DNA of 64,000 bases from Anaerolineae bacterium (GTDB lineage: Bacteria > Chloroflexota > Anaerolineae > Anaerolineales > Villigracilaceae). The notes beneath the pieces were generated by a model. It searched no databases. It saw only the letters and a list, made by a program, of their open reading frames with translations, and was not told the DNA's origin. The stretch spans positions 34,927-98,926 of the forward strand of contig JABGOQ010000166.1 in NCBI GenBank assembly GCA_018645405.1, written 5' to 3'. Both the position numbers and the translations under genes were made by a program. Shown here in pieces: positions 49,803-58,403 of the stretch; the first letter of the stretch is position 1; each line of letters starts with the position of its first letter.

Positions 49803-51782
49803 TTAGAAAGCCTCATAAACCAATTCAATCAAATCTTTGACAACAATACTTTCTTCTGCACCAACGGTCTTGACTGCATCGCTGTACATGGTCACATCTT
49901 TGGGGCAAGCGACAATGAAATCTTTCACACCGTCTAGCTCAACAGCCTCACGGATGCGAGATTCGCTGGGGCGTTCTTCAACCTCGCCTTCTTCCATCCA
50001 AATCCGACCACCACCTGCACCACAGCAGAGGGCGCAATCTTTATTTCTTGACATTTCAATGATTTCACAGCCGGTCGCTTCGATGACGCGACGCGGGGCA
50101 TCGAAGACGCCGTTGTAGCGTCCCAAATAACAGGGGTCGTGATAGGTGACTTTATAGTCCAATTTTTTGCTAAATTTGAGCTTCCCAGAAGAAATCAATT
50201 GGTCGAGCAATTCGCTATAGTGCAATACGGGCTGTCCGCCATTTTCGGGATATTCATTCTTAAGTGTGTTATAGCTATGCGGGTCGGTCGTGACAATGGT
50301 CTGATAATCACAGCGTTTCATCGCTTTGATATTTTTCTCGACCAGCATCTCATAGAGACCTTCTTCGCCAACTCGCCGCACATCATTTCCAGCGTGATTC
50401 TCGCCTTTATAAATGATGCCAAAATTCAACTCGATTTTTTGGAAAACTTCGGCAGTTTTCTGCGTGATTTCAGTCAGCGTGGGGCTATAGGAGGCGTAGT
50501 CACCAACAAACCAGAGATACTCAACCGCTTCTTTACCGGCGTCTTTAATCTTTGGATCCATGCCCTTTGACCATCTCGCCCGCATCCGTTCTGATTTGCC
50601 GAAGGAGTTGCCATAGCGTCCTAAATTGGTCAAAGCACTTTGAAGTTCGGAATCAATCATCCCTTCGATGACCAGGTAGCGGCGCAGGTCAACGATGGTA
50701 TCTATATGTTCCACTAAAACAGGACATTCCTGGATGCAGGCTCCGCAGGTGGTGCAAGACCAAAGCACATCTTCTGAGATCGCACCCGCGTCGCCCGTGA
50801 GTTTTGACTTGCTTCCGTTGTGGATGAGTGAGTCTCGGAGAGAAAGGATGAATGCTTTCGGCGAGAGCGGCATTCCCGCGCCATAGGCGGGGCAGACATC
50901 TTGGCAGCGTCCACATTCGGTGCAGGCATCTGCGTCAAGGAGTTGTTTCCATGTTAAATCTCTGAGTTTGCTGGCAAAAATTGGCTCATCATCTTCTGTG
51001 ACTGCGTTAGAAGCTAATGCACCCATCGGACGATCTAGTTTGGAGAAGAATATATTGAGAGGGGCTGTCAATGTGTGTAGCAATGTCCCCACCGGGAGGG
51101 TGATGAGCGTAAACGCGATGGTGAGCAGATGGATGATCCAGATGCCAAGATGCCAGTTGGTCAGTGTGCTTTCAGATGCGCCGGTAGAAAGCCAAATTTG
51201 AGCAAGCAGGTGTCCAGCGGGGGACCAAGCAGAAATAGCCGAGCGTTCCGCCGCCAATCTCAGGGATTCGGTGAATAATCCAGTCAGCACGATGATGGTG
51301 ATCAGCACCAGAGTCCGGGTGAAACCTTCATCATAGGTTAAGCGTTCGGGTTTTTCTTTATAACGTCTGTAAATCACCATCCCCGCGCCGATGAAGAAAA
51401 TGATGGTGAAAATATCGAGGGTGAATTTGTAGACGATGAGGGTATTGCCGTAGAGAAATTCAAAAAAATGGTCGTGGACGGTGGCTAGGGCGGTGCCGAG
51501 GAAGAAGACGAAAAAGCTCCAGGCGAGAGCCGCGTGCATGAGACCGGGATAACGCTGGCGCAGAACGCGCGTTTGAGCGATGGCATATTTGATCACCAGC
51601 CACAGCCGTTCGGGGATTTTGTCCCAGCGTGCTTCTGGTCGCCCGATTTGCCACCAAAGGCTGGCTCGTTTGTAGAATCGGAAGAGCATGATGGAGGCAG
51701 ACAGAAACATGACGATGTAGACCAGTGTTTCTGGCTCGCCCCAAGTATGCGGTATACCCCAGTAATTCGTTCGTTCAGGCAT
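49803..51782 (-). CDS. Membrane b-type cytochrome / FeS / CCG oxidoreductase, EMO-like (ETF:quinone)
   Basis: This 659-residue protein has a NarI/DsrM-like membrane part (about residues 15-250, six helices with His at helix positions such as YPGLMHAALAWSFF, TVHDHFFEF, TNWHLGIWIIHLL). Two ferredoxin motifs follow, CTECGRCQDVCPAYG and CTTCGACIQECP. Last is an HdrD-type CCG domain (YHDPCYLGRYNGVFDAPRR, CALCCGAGGGRIWM). Proteins of this plan beside etfBA, known from syntrophic fatty-acid oxidisers, are proposed to pass electrons between ETF and menaquinone. ATG 51782 is chosen over the adjacent GTG. A REP-like element separates it from etfA. Confidence 0.88.
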   Translation of the reverse strand: MPERTNYWGIPHTWGEPETLVYIVMFLSASIMLFRFYKRASLWWQIGRPEARWDKIPERLWLVIKYAIAQTRVLRQRYPGLMHAALAWSFFVFFLGTALATVHDHFFEFLYGNTLIVYKFTLDIFTIIFFIGAGMVIYRRYKEKPERLTYDEGFTRTLVLITIIVLTGLFTESLRLAAERSAISAWSPAGHLLAQIWLSTGASESTLTNWHLGIWIIHLLTIAFTLITLPVGTLLHTLTAPLNIFFSKLDRPMGALASNAVTEDDEPIFASKLRDLTWKQLLDADACTECGRCQDVCPAYGAGMPLSPKAFILSLRDSLIHNGSKSKLTGDAGAISEDVLWSCTTCGACIQECPVLVEHIDTIVDLRRYLVIEGMIDSELQSALTNLGRYGNSFGKSERMRARWSKGMDPKIKDAGKEAVEYLWFVGDYASYSPTLTEITQKTAEVFQKIELNFGIIYKGENHAGNDVRRVGEEGLYEMLVEKNIKAMKRCDYQTIVTTDPHSYNTLKNEYPENGGQPVLHYSELLDQLISSGKLKFSKKLDYKVTYHDPCYLGRYNGVFDAPRRVIEATGCEIIEMSRNKDCALCCGAGGGRIWMEEGEVEERPSESRIREAVELDGVKDFIVACPKDVTMYSDAVKTVGAEESIVVKDLIELVYEAF

Positions 51783-51800
51783 CACTTTTCCTTTTCTTTC

Positions 51801-51867
51801 CCCTCGTAGTAACCGCTTTAGCGGTTATTTATGCACCAAATAAGGGCTGAAGCCCTTGCTACGAGGG
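51801..51867. repeat. REP-like three-stem palindromic element
   Basis: Outer arms CCCTCGTAG (51801-51809) and CTACGAGGG (51859-51867) enclose two small hairpins, AACCGCTTTAGCGGTT and AGGGCTGAAGCCCT. The cloverleaf-like layout is typical of mobile REP/REPIN elements. It interrupts the operon between etfA and the EMO-like gene. Confidence 0.82.
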
Positions 51868-51889
51868 AGTTTGAGACTGTTTAGTTTTC

Positions 51890-52852
51890 CTATCCTTCTG
51901 CCGCTTCTTCAACTTGCTCGAGCAATGGATCTATCAAATCAAAAAAATCGAATTCAACGCCGTAGGTGGCGATATCGAAGATGGGGGCATTGGGGTCCAT
52001 ATTGATGGCGACGATCATTTCGCTGCCAGCCATCCCTTCTACATGCTCCGGCGCGCCGCTGATGCCGAGTGCTAAATAGAGTTTTGGCTTCACCGTCTGC
52101 CCAGATTTCCCAACCATGCGCGAGGTGGGCAACCACCCCTGATCCACGATGGGGCGTGAGGCGCAAACTGTGCCACCCAGCATTTCAGCCAACTCATCGG
52201 CTAATTCGATATTATCTTCGGTCTGGATGCCACGCCCGATAGAAATCAAAAAGTCTTCTTTGCTGATGTCTACATCGCCGGCTTCTGGCTCAATATAACT
52301 CTTAAGCATGATGCGTAAATCGTCCAGTGCGGGCGCATCGAAAGATATCACTTCGGGCGAATTTTCGCTCTGCCCCTCTTCTGCTTTATAGCCTCCGGGA
52401 ATTATCGTAATCAGTGTTGTGGTCTCTGCTAATTCGCTTTCTGCCATGATTTTCCCGCCGCAAATCTGGGATATGAGTTTCCCATCACTGATTTGGACAC
52501 AGGAACCGATAAGGGGAAGCGACAAGCGTGCGGAAAGTACACTGGCGACATCTGCACCAATGGAGGTGTTGCCAAAAAGAAGAACTCTCGGTTCTTTTTC
52601 TTGAATTAGGCTTGCTACTGTTTTCTGATACGCGTCTGCGGAGAATTCCTTTAGTGCCGCGTGGTCTGCGTAAAGAACAGAGTCTGCGGCGAGTGTGGAA
52701 GCTAAATTTTCTGCGTTATATCCAAGAAGTACGCCAACAACTTGTCCACTGGTTTTCTGCGCCAAATCGCGTGCGGCGGTGAGCATAATATAGGAAATAT
52801 CAGCGACTGTCCCTTGTAGATGTTCGATGACTACATATACATCTTGATTCAT
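51890..52852 (-). CDS. etfA: Electron transfer flavoprotein alpha subunit
   Basis: This 320-residue FAD-binding subunit has the N-terminal Etf fold (VYVVIEHLQGTVADISYIML) and the C-terminal FAD domain (SIGRGIQTEDNIELADELAE, ASRPIVDQGWLPTSRMVGKS, GQTVKPKLYLALGISGAPEH, IVAINMDPNAPIFDIATYGV). Several usual residues differ from textbook EtfA (GISGAxQH is GISGAPEH; ADYGIVGD is ATYGVEFD), so FAD potential could be altered. It overlaps etfB by four bases. Confidence 0.93.
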   Translation of the reverse strand: MNQDVYVVIEHLQGTVADISYIMLTAARDLAQKTSGQVVGVLLGYNAENLASTLAADSVLYADHAALKEFSADAYQKTVASLIQEKEPRVLLFGNTSIGADVASVLSARLSLPLIGSCVQISDGKLISQICGGKIMAESELAETTTLITIIPGGYKAEEGQSENSPEVISFDAPALDDLRIMLKSYIEPEAGDVDISKEDFLISIGRGIQTEDNIELADELAEMLGGTVCASRPIVDQGWLPTSRMVGKSGQTVKPKLYLALGISGAPEHVEGMAGSEMIVAINMDPNAPIFDIATYGVEFDFFDLIDPLLEQVEEAAEG

Positions 52853-53616
52853 AGCGCACCTACTTCTTTGAAAATTTCTACAAGTTTGGCGGCGATTTCA
52901 CCCTCGTCCCCTTCGATCATTTCGGCTCGTTCGGCGGCTTCTGGTAAGTACATCCGATTGGCAGCTATCCCGCCACTAGAATCAAGTTCGGGGACTTCCT
53001 GCTCATCAATTTCAGATGTCTTCATCATCTGCCGCACTTTGGAAATCGCCACATAGCGGGGAGGTTCTTCCCCTGCCTGAATGCCCAAAACTGCGGGGAG
53101 GGTCACTTCCATTTCGCCAATCAATCCGCCCGGATATTCTTTTTTTACGAGAGCTTTTTCTCCTTCGATGGTCACACCAGAAATATAACCAACATAAGGC
53201 ATCCCCAGATATTCGGCAACCAGCGGACCAATAGAGCCATCCAAATCATCATTTGCTTGTACACCAGTCAGGATTAAATCAGGTTGATAGCTTTTTGTTT
53301 TTTCAGCAAAGGCACGTGCCAAAGCGTGATTATTGACCCCATCTTCAAAATCACCCTCAAGTTTAATCATGCGGTCTGCGCCTTTTGCGGCTGTGGTGAA
53401 GAGCATATCTTCAACTCCCTCCGCTTCTGGGGCAATCACTGTGACCTCACCACCCTCGCGTTCTTTTAGTAGGATGGCTTGCTCAATGGCGTGATTGTCG
53501 AATTCATTGATGATTAAGCGCAGCCAATCCCTATCCAAATCGGTACCATCCTCGTTGATTTCAAGTTCTTCAACCAGATCAGGCACCATTTTGACGATTG
53601 CTACGATATTTTTCAT
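52849..53616 (-). CDS. etfB: Electron transfer flavoprotein beta subunit
   Basis: This 255-residue subunit has NIVAIVKMVPDLVEELEINE, INEFDNHAIEQAILLKEREG, GADRMIKLEGDFEDG, and LILTGVQANDDLDGSIGPLV with AEYLGMPYVG after it. The EFDNHAIEQA stretch matches the family segment that includes AMP- or FAD-binding residues in bifurcating and non-bifurcating ETFs. It takes electrons from acyl-CoA dehydrogenases or other flavoproteins. GGAGAGGC lies before its start, 14 bases after the HdrD-like gene. Confidence 0.94.
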   Translation of the reverse strand: MKNIVAIVKMVPDLVEELEINEDGTDLDRDWLRLIINEFDNHAIEQAILLKEREGGEVTVIAPEAEGVEDMLFTTAAKGADRMIKLEGDFEDGVNNHALARAFAEKTKSYQPDLILTGVQANDDLDGSIGPLVAEYLGMPYVGYISGVTIEGEKALVKKEYPGGLIGEMEVTLPAVLGIQAGEEPPRYVAISKVRQMMKTSEIDEQEVPELDSSGGIAANRMYLPEAAERAEMIEGDEGEIAAKLVEIFKEVGAL

Positions 53617-53630
53617 TAGCCTCTCCTCCT

Positions 53631-54824
53631 TTATTCTATTGCTTCGATAAGAAGTTCTAGAATATCTCTAACGGTAATCTTTTCTGCTCCTTCTATAGTT
53701 TTTGTGGAATCTTCAAATCGTGGCGGCTCGTAAGGGCAGGCGACTGCCAGTACCTCAGCTTCAGCTGTGACAGCTTCTTTTACGCGCCAATCTGAGAGCC
53801 GTACTTCACCTTTTTCCCATTGGAAGCCGTCCAACCACATCCCACCGCCCCCACCACCACAGCATAGGCTGGTGCTTTTAGTATGTGCCATTTCAACAAT
53901 TTCAACGCCGGGAATTGCTTCCAATAGCGCACGTGGTGCATCATAGATATCGTTAGCGCGTCCTAAGTAGCAGGGGTCGTGATAAGTGACTTTCTTTTCC
54001 CCATTATCTTTAAGTAGCGGTTTAATATCCTCAATCCGTTCCGCTAAAAATTCTGTATAGTGCCTGACGGGATATTCAATCCCAAGTTGGGGATATTCGT
54101 TTTTGATGGCATTATAGGCATGAGGGTCGGTGGTGATAATTTCGCCGAATTCGTATTTGCCGAAAGCTTTGCCGTTCTTTTCGGCAAGCATTTCGAATAG
54201 TCCCCGCTCTCCAGCCAGTCTCTGAGAGTCTCCGTCACTATTTTCTTCGGGACCGAGAATGCCAAAGTCAATGCCTAGGTTATTGAGCAATTTTGCAAAG
54301 GCTATAGTGGTTTCTTGCACGCGAGGATGATAAGAAGCATAATCGCCGACAAACCAGAGCACGTCTACAGGACGTTTAGCTTTTCGCATGATGGGTATAT
54401 CGAAATCAAGTCCCTCTGTCCATGCGGCACGTTTGCGGGGAGATTCTCCCAGTGGATTTCCGTATCTCTGTGAGAATTCCAGCGCGCTCTGCAACTCGGC
54501 AGGGATATTTCCAGCTAGCAGCAATTCTTCTTTCGCACGCGTCATCAAGCCAGGCGTTAGGGGAATTCCCTTTGGGCAAACCTCTGTGCAAGCATAGCAG
54601 GATACGCACATCCAAACTGAGTCGCTTTCGAGCATTTCATCTAGGATACCGGCGCGCATCCATGCGATCATCCTGCCGGGAGGGAAATCCATTAGATAGC
54701 CGAAGGGGCAAATTCCGCTGCAATCGGCACATTGTAAACAGGTTTTGAGTTTTTCCCCGTCGGCGACATCAAAAAGGCTATTATAGAATTCTGTGGTGAA
54801 TCCAACTGTAGCAGTATCTGCCAT
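53631..54824 (-). CDS. HdrD-like FeS/CCG oxidoreductase
   Basis: This 397-residue soluble protein has two [4Fe-4S] motifs, CLQCADCSGICPFGYLMD and CVSCYACTEVCPKGIPL, then one CCG domain with YHDPCYLGRANDIYDAPRAL, SLCCGGGGGGMWLDG and VACPYEPPRFED. Its second half is clearly related to the C-terminal half of the EMO-like protein (both have DVLWFVGDYASY- or YLWFVGDYASY-type segments, TTDPHAYN/TTDPHSYN and HDPCYLGR). It is the first gene of the long - strand operon. It may be a soluble partner of Etf or a relay to Hdr. Confidence 0.9.
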   Translation of the reverse strand: MADTATVGFTTEFYNSLFDVADGEKLKTCLQCADCSGICPFGYLMDFPPGRMIAWMRAGILDEMLESDSVWMCVSCYACTEVCPKGIPLTPGLMTRAKEELLLAGNIPAELQSALEFSQRYGNPLGESPRKRAAWTEGLDFDIPIMRKAKRPVDVLWFVGDYASYHPRVQETTIAFAKLLNNLGIDFGILGPEENSDGDSQRLAGERGLFEMLAEKNGKAFGKYEFGEIITTDPHAYNAIKNEYPQLGIEYPVRHYTEFLAERIEDIKPLLKDNGEKKVTYHDPCYLGRANDIYDAPRALLEAIPGVEIVEMAHTKSTSLCCGGGGGGMWLDGFQWEKGEVRLSDWRVKEAVTAEAEVLAVACPYEPPRFEDSTKTIEGAEKITVRDILELLIEAIE

Positions 54825-55076
54825 TACGAACCTCCCGAATTATTGGTTTTATGCTGAGTAAAAGTTGTAGAATGAAAAAAAGGATACATATGCATAGTAG
54901 AACATGCCCCCTGAGCATCCTGTGTTTTTGGGTAAAAAAAGGCTATCACAATGGTTTCTCCAGATAAAAGAACCGAACAGCCACCCCTTTTTATGAAAGG
55001 GGGTAGAACACATACATTATGTGAAAAAAAGCACTTTTATACCAGTATAAATAGCCACCATTAAAGTATGACATTC

Positions 55077-55104
55077 ATTATACCCCGTAAAACGTGCATG
55101 TTTA
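55077..55104 (-). promoter_or_regulatory. Candidate promoter of the Etf/Hdr/Mvh operon
   Basis: On the - strand: TAAACA (complement of 55099-55104), 16 bases, perfect TATAAT (complement of 55077-55082). This would give a leader of about 245 bases before the HdrD-like start at 54824, long enough to hold the stem-loop noted there. The -35 matches consensus only in part. Confidence 0.45.
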
Positions 55105-55275
55105 CGATAGATGTCGTATTTAGGAAAGTTTGCCAAATTTAGCTTCTTTTTGCATAAAGTTTAAGAAATAAATGGGGATAAAGATCCGCATCCGAACTTA
55201 TATTGGGCTTGCGGTCGTTATTGAAAGTTTCTCTGGTTTTTTCATAATCCCCCATAACCAAATCGAAAGATGCTT

Positions 55276-55306
55276 TTACAACTTTCTTTCTAAGAATGTT
55301 ATAATT
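55276..55306 (+). promoter_or_regulatory. Extended -10 promoter of the prenyltransferase gene
   Basis: TTTACA (55276-55281), 19 bases, and TGTTATAAT (55298-55306), an extended -10. Start would be about 55313, some 22 bases before the ATG at 55335, which has AGGAG at about 55321. Confidence 0.6.
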
Positions 55307-55334
55307 AGGACAAATTTTATAGGAGTAATCAAAA

Positions 55335-56360
55335 ATGAATTTTGCAATGTGGCGTAAAGCCCTAAATATAATCCCAGAAGTTTCAAAAGAAGAATGGGAT
55401 CAGCTAGACCTGATCTCAAAATGGCTGATAGCAAGTCGTGCAGCTGTATTGATAATGACCTTTATCTCAGCCACGCTGGCAGGACTCTTTGCTCTGCGTG
55501 ATGGTGCCTTTCAGTTTCTTCCTTGGCTGGCTTTAGTTTTTGGCGTAATCATGGCGCACGCGACCAATAATTTTTTCAACGATTACACAGATTTTGCACG
55601 CGGCGTAGACCAAGATAATTATTTTCGCAATCTATATGGCCCACAACCCGTTGAGCGCGGATTGATGACCAAGCGCGAGCATTTACTTTATGGGGCAGTG
55701 ACAGGATTACTAGCGCTAGCCGCTGGCCTATATCTAATTATCTCCAGCGGAAGTGATAGCCTTTCTTGGATATTGCTTGCTCTAGGGGCATTTTTTGTGT
55801 TATTTTACACATGGCCCCTCAAATATATCGCCATGGGTGAAATCGCTGTACTCATTGTTTGGGGCCCGCTGATGATTGGCGGCGGTTATTATATGATCGC
55901 TGGAAATTGGGATTGGAACGTGACCATTGCCAGCCTTCCCTATGTTCTGGGTGTCACCACCGTTATTTTTGGCAAACATATAGACAAAATTTCAATCGAC
56001 AAAGAGAAAAAAATCTACACACTGCCCGTTGTGATCGGTGAAAAAATTGCTCGTTATACCGTTCTCGCGATGATGATTTTGCCCTATATCTTCACAGCTT
56101 ATTTGATTGTGATTAAATTTTTTACCCCGGTTATGGGATTGGTTTTATTTGCCATCCCGACCTTCCGTGAAATCTACCCGGCTCTTTTAAAACCAAAACC
56201 GGATGAACGCCCCGCTGATTTCCCTGATGGGCAGGGAGGTTGGCCTCTCTATTTTGCCCCGCTGGGATTTGCAAATAATCGTAAATTTGGCTTGTGGTTC
56301 ATGTTTGGATTATTAGTTGACGTTGCCTTACGATTGATTTTTCCCACTTTTTGGATATAG
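55335..56360 (+). CDS. menA: UbiA-family prenyltransferase, MenA-like
   Basis: This 341-residue membrane protein has about nine helices. The first Asp-rich motif is NNFFNDYTDFARGVDQDN (about residue 75), and the second is GKHIDKISIDKEKKIYTLPV. Both bind Mg-prenyl diphosphate. The layout fits 1,4-dihydroxy-2-naphthoate prenyltransferase, the membrane step of menaquinone synthesis, but other UbiA acceptors are possible. No other men gene is nearby. It diverges from the Etf/Hdr operon, and a menaquinone pool would fit the EMO-like protein. Confidence 0.8.
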   Translation: MNFAMWRKALNIIPEVSKEEWDQLDLISKWLIASRAAVLIMTFISATLAGLFALRDGAFQFLPWLALVFGVIMAHATNNFFNDYTDFARGVDQDNYFRNLYGPQPVERGLMTKREHLLYGAVTGLLALAAGLYLIISSGSDSLSWILLALGAFFVLFYTWPLKYIAMGEIAVLIVWGPLMIGGGYYMIAGNWDWNVTIASLPYVLGVTTVIFGKHIDKISIDKEKKIYTLPVVIGEKIARYTVLAMMILPYIFTAYLIVIKFFTPVMGLVLFAIPTFREIYPALLKPKPDERPADFPDGQGGWPLYFAPLGFANNRKFGLWFMFGLLVDVALRLIFPTFWI

Positions 56361-56365
56361 TTAAA

Positions 56366-56389
56366 AAGGGCGACTCGCAAGTCGCCCTT
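56366..56389. terminator. Bidirectional terminator
   Basis: AAGGGCGACT (56366-56375) and AGTCGCCCTT (56380-56389) form a perfect ten-base stem with a four-base loop between converging genes. The T-run is better on the - strand, towards the end of the EamA gene. Confidence 0.85.
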
Positions 56390-56415
56390 GTCAATTAACG
56401 CTGGAGTCTACTTCA

Positions 56416-57309
56416 TCATTTTCTGCTTGGACGGTTGACCAAATACACCCCGAGCAGAATCGTTATCCCGCCCACCAACGAGACCCAGGTAATCGGTTCC
56501 GCTAAAATCACCCCTGCGACGATGACTGCCACCAGCGGTTCAAGGTAGAGAAATGCGCCAATTTGCGATGTGGGGATGACTTGCAAACCATCGTACCAAG
56601 CGATATATGCCAGCCCAGAGCAGAAGATGCCCAAGAAGGCAATGCTCACCCAGCCGTTAAAACTCAACTTGGGGACTTCACTCAAATTATCTCCCGCAAA
56701 AAATGCGATGGATGAGAATATCCAGCCGAAAGCCATGACGTAGAACATCATCCGTGCGGCTGGGTGTTTTTTTAGTCCGCGGCGTGATAAGGCGGAGAAA
56801 ACTGCCCAATTTAATGCGCTGATCATGATCAGGTAATCGCCGGGGGTGCCGAAGTTAGAAGAGAAGATGCTTCTCACCGCTCCATTGCTCACGACCAGTA
56901 TCACGCCTAATGTCGCGAGCATTATTCCCGCTCCTTGTCCCCACGTCAAATTTTCTTTCAGGATCAGCCATCCGAGCAATGCCATAAAAATTGGAGTCGT
57001 TGCCACGATCCATGCGGTGGTAGATGCTTGGGCAGTCACTAACCCCGTTGATTGGAGCCACTGATGCCAGGTGATTCCCAGAAAACCGAGTAAGGCGAAA
57101 TATCCCCATTCGGTTTTAGAGGGTAAGGCAAATTCTTTTCTGACTGCAACAGCGATGCCGAGAATAATCACGCCCATCCCAAAGCGGAGCCAAACAACAG
57201 TAATGGGTGAAACCTCTTTGACGCCAATTTTTGTCGCGATGAAAGATGCGCCCCAAACGATGACGGCGAAAAGAACTTCGAGATAGGGGAAGATTTTTGA
57301 TTTGCTCAT
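56416..57309 (-). CDS. EamA-family (DMT) transporter
   Basis: This 297-residue protein has ten helices in two EamA repeats: YLEVLFAVIVWGASFIATKI, VVWLRFGMGVIILG, WIVATTPIFMALLGWLIL, then ISALNWAVFSALSRRGLKK and FLYLEPLVAVIVAGVIL. It belongs to the drug/metabolite superfamily and probably exports an amino acid or similar metabolite; the substrate cannot be read from sequence. Divergent from the MBL gene. Confidence 0.88.
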   Translation of the reverse strand: MSKSKIFPYLEVLFAVIVWGASFIATKIGVKEVSPITVVWLRFGMGVIILGIAVAVRKEFALPSKTEWGYFALLGFLGITWHQWLQSTGLVTAQASTTAWIVATTPIFMALLGWLILKENLTWGQGAGIMLATLGVILVVSNGAVRSIFSSNFGTPGDYLIMISALNWAVFSALSRRGLKKHPAARMMFYVMAFGWIFSSIAFFAGDNLSEVPKLSFNGWVSIAFLGIFCSGLAYIAWYDGLQVIPTSQIGAFLYLEPLVAVIVAGVILAEPITWVSLVGGITILLGVYLVNRPSRK

Positions 57310-57385
57310 AATGCTCCTTGAAAATTTGAAAAATTATACTCTCGTAATCCTTTCTTGCGGGTATAATAGATGCGGAGGATCTACA

Positions 57386-58027
57386 ATGGAAATTACTTGG
57401 TACGGACAATCTTGTTTTCGACTGACAGAGCGCGGATCTGCCTCTGTCGTGACAGACCCTTTTGACCATAAGGTTGCTGGGTATGGTGCACTAAAACTTA
57501 AATCTGATATTGTGACGATTAGCCACAATGCGCCCGGGCATAATTTTGTTAATGGTGTCAAAGGCTATAAACATTTACTGGATGGACCCGGCGAATATGA
57601 AGTTGGTGGAGTTTTCATTACTGGCGTGCGAACAAATGGTAAAAACCAAACTGGCCAACTTCGTAACACGCTTTATGTTTTTGATTACGATGGGATTACA
57701 ATTGCCCATCTTGGCGATTTGCGTGAAGTACCCAGCCGCTCACAGGTGGATGCACTCGGCGAAGTTAATATTGCCTTGGTTCCTGTTGGCGGTGGAGGTG
57801 GATTGAGCGCGGCAAGGGCAGCAGAAGTGGTTGGCGTTTTAGAGCCTAAGCTTGTTGTTCCGATGCACTACGCAACCCCCGATGGGAAATTATCCCTTGA
57901 TCCCTTGGAGAAATTTATCAAAGAGATGGGATTAGGCGCATTAGAAGCCGAAGACTCGCTCAAAATCACCAAAAGCAGCTTGCCTGACGATACACGTGTC
58001 GTTGTTCTTGAATATCAGATAAAGTAG
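57386..58027 (+). CDS. MBL-fold protein with altered metal motif (COG2220-like)
   Basis: This 213-residue protein has MEITWYGQSCFRLTERGS and VTDPF, the opening of the UlaG/COG2220 branch of the metallo-beta-lactamase fold. The usual SHxHxDH is SHNAPGH here, so one His and the Asp are replaced. Later HLGDL and PMHYATPDG keep other ligands. Activity with fewer metals or a non-catalytic role are both possible. ATG 57386 has GGAGGA eight bases upstream; the frame extends 28 codons further without such a signal. A TATAAT lies at 57362-57367. Confidence 0.82.
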   Translation: MEITWYGQSCFRLTERGSASVVTDPFDHKVAGYGALKLKSDIVTISHNAPGHNFVNGVKGYKHLLDGPGEYEVGGVFITGVRTNGKNQTGQLRNTLYVFDYDGITIAHLGDLREVPSRSQVDALGEVNIALVPVGGGGGLSAARAAEVVGVLEPKLVVPMHYATPDGKLSLDPLEKFIKEMGLGALEAEDSLKITKSSLPDDTRVVVLEYQIK

Positions 58028-58037
58028 GAGCAATTTT

Positions 58038-58340
58038 GTGGCTGTCAAAATTTTAATGACTTGGGATATTTCGCAAGAGAACGAACAACAATATTTCGAG
58101 TTTGTTATCAGTGAGCTTATTCCTGGTGTGCAGCGTCTTGGATTCCACCCTCTTGATGCGTGGGCAACACTTTATGGAGATTATCCACAAATTCAGGTTG
58201 GGATGATGGCTCCAGATGCTGAGAGTGCTCAAAATGCACTAGATTCTGATGGATGGGAGACTTTAAGAGAAAAACTTTTTGAGTATATTGATAATTTTTC
58301 TTATAAGATCGTCCCTGCACGGAGTGGATTTCAGTTTTAA
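58038..58340 (+). CDS. Conserved-looking small protein, unknown
   Basis: This 100-residue protein starts at GTG 58038, preceded by TAGGAG. It appears to be a single alpha/beta domain of ferredoxin-like (dimeric alpha-beta barrel) type: VKILMTWDISQENEQQYFEF, TLYGDYPQIQVGMMAPD, ALDSDGWETLREKLFEYIDN. I do not recognise a family. It follows the MBL gene by ten bases, so they share a transcript. Confidence 0.75.
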   Translation: MAVKILMTWDISQENEQQYFEFVISELIPGVQRLGFHPLDAWATLYGDYPQIQVGMMAPDAESAQNALDSDGWETLREKLFEYIDNFSYKIVPARSGFQF

Positions 58341-58403
58341 GCGTACTTTTTAACAGAAAGGAAAAATAAAAAGCATTCGCGATATTCGCGTTTCAAAAAC
58401 GCT

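Larger units (their letters stand above)
54825..55334. other. 510-base intergenic region with divergent promoters
   Basis: No convincing gene is present; a 61-codon frame at 55172-55357 runs into the start of menA and has no supporting signal. The AT-rich region holds a hairpin at about 54983-55004 (ACCCCTTT with AAAGGGGGT) and the two promoter candidates listed separately. I looked for clear palindromic Rex-, FNR- or Fur-like operators and did not see one. Confidence 0.6.

Noticed and set aside
54825..55334. Rex/FNR-type operator controlling the Etf/Hdr operon
   Set aside because: Short TGTGAA words are present, but no convincing inverted repeat with correct spacing was found.
55172..55357. 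61-codon frame before menA
   Set aside because: It overlaps the promoter and start of menA, and no ribosome-binding site was seen.
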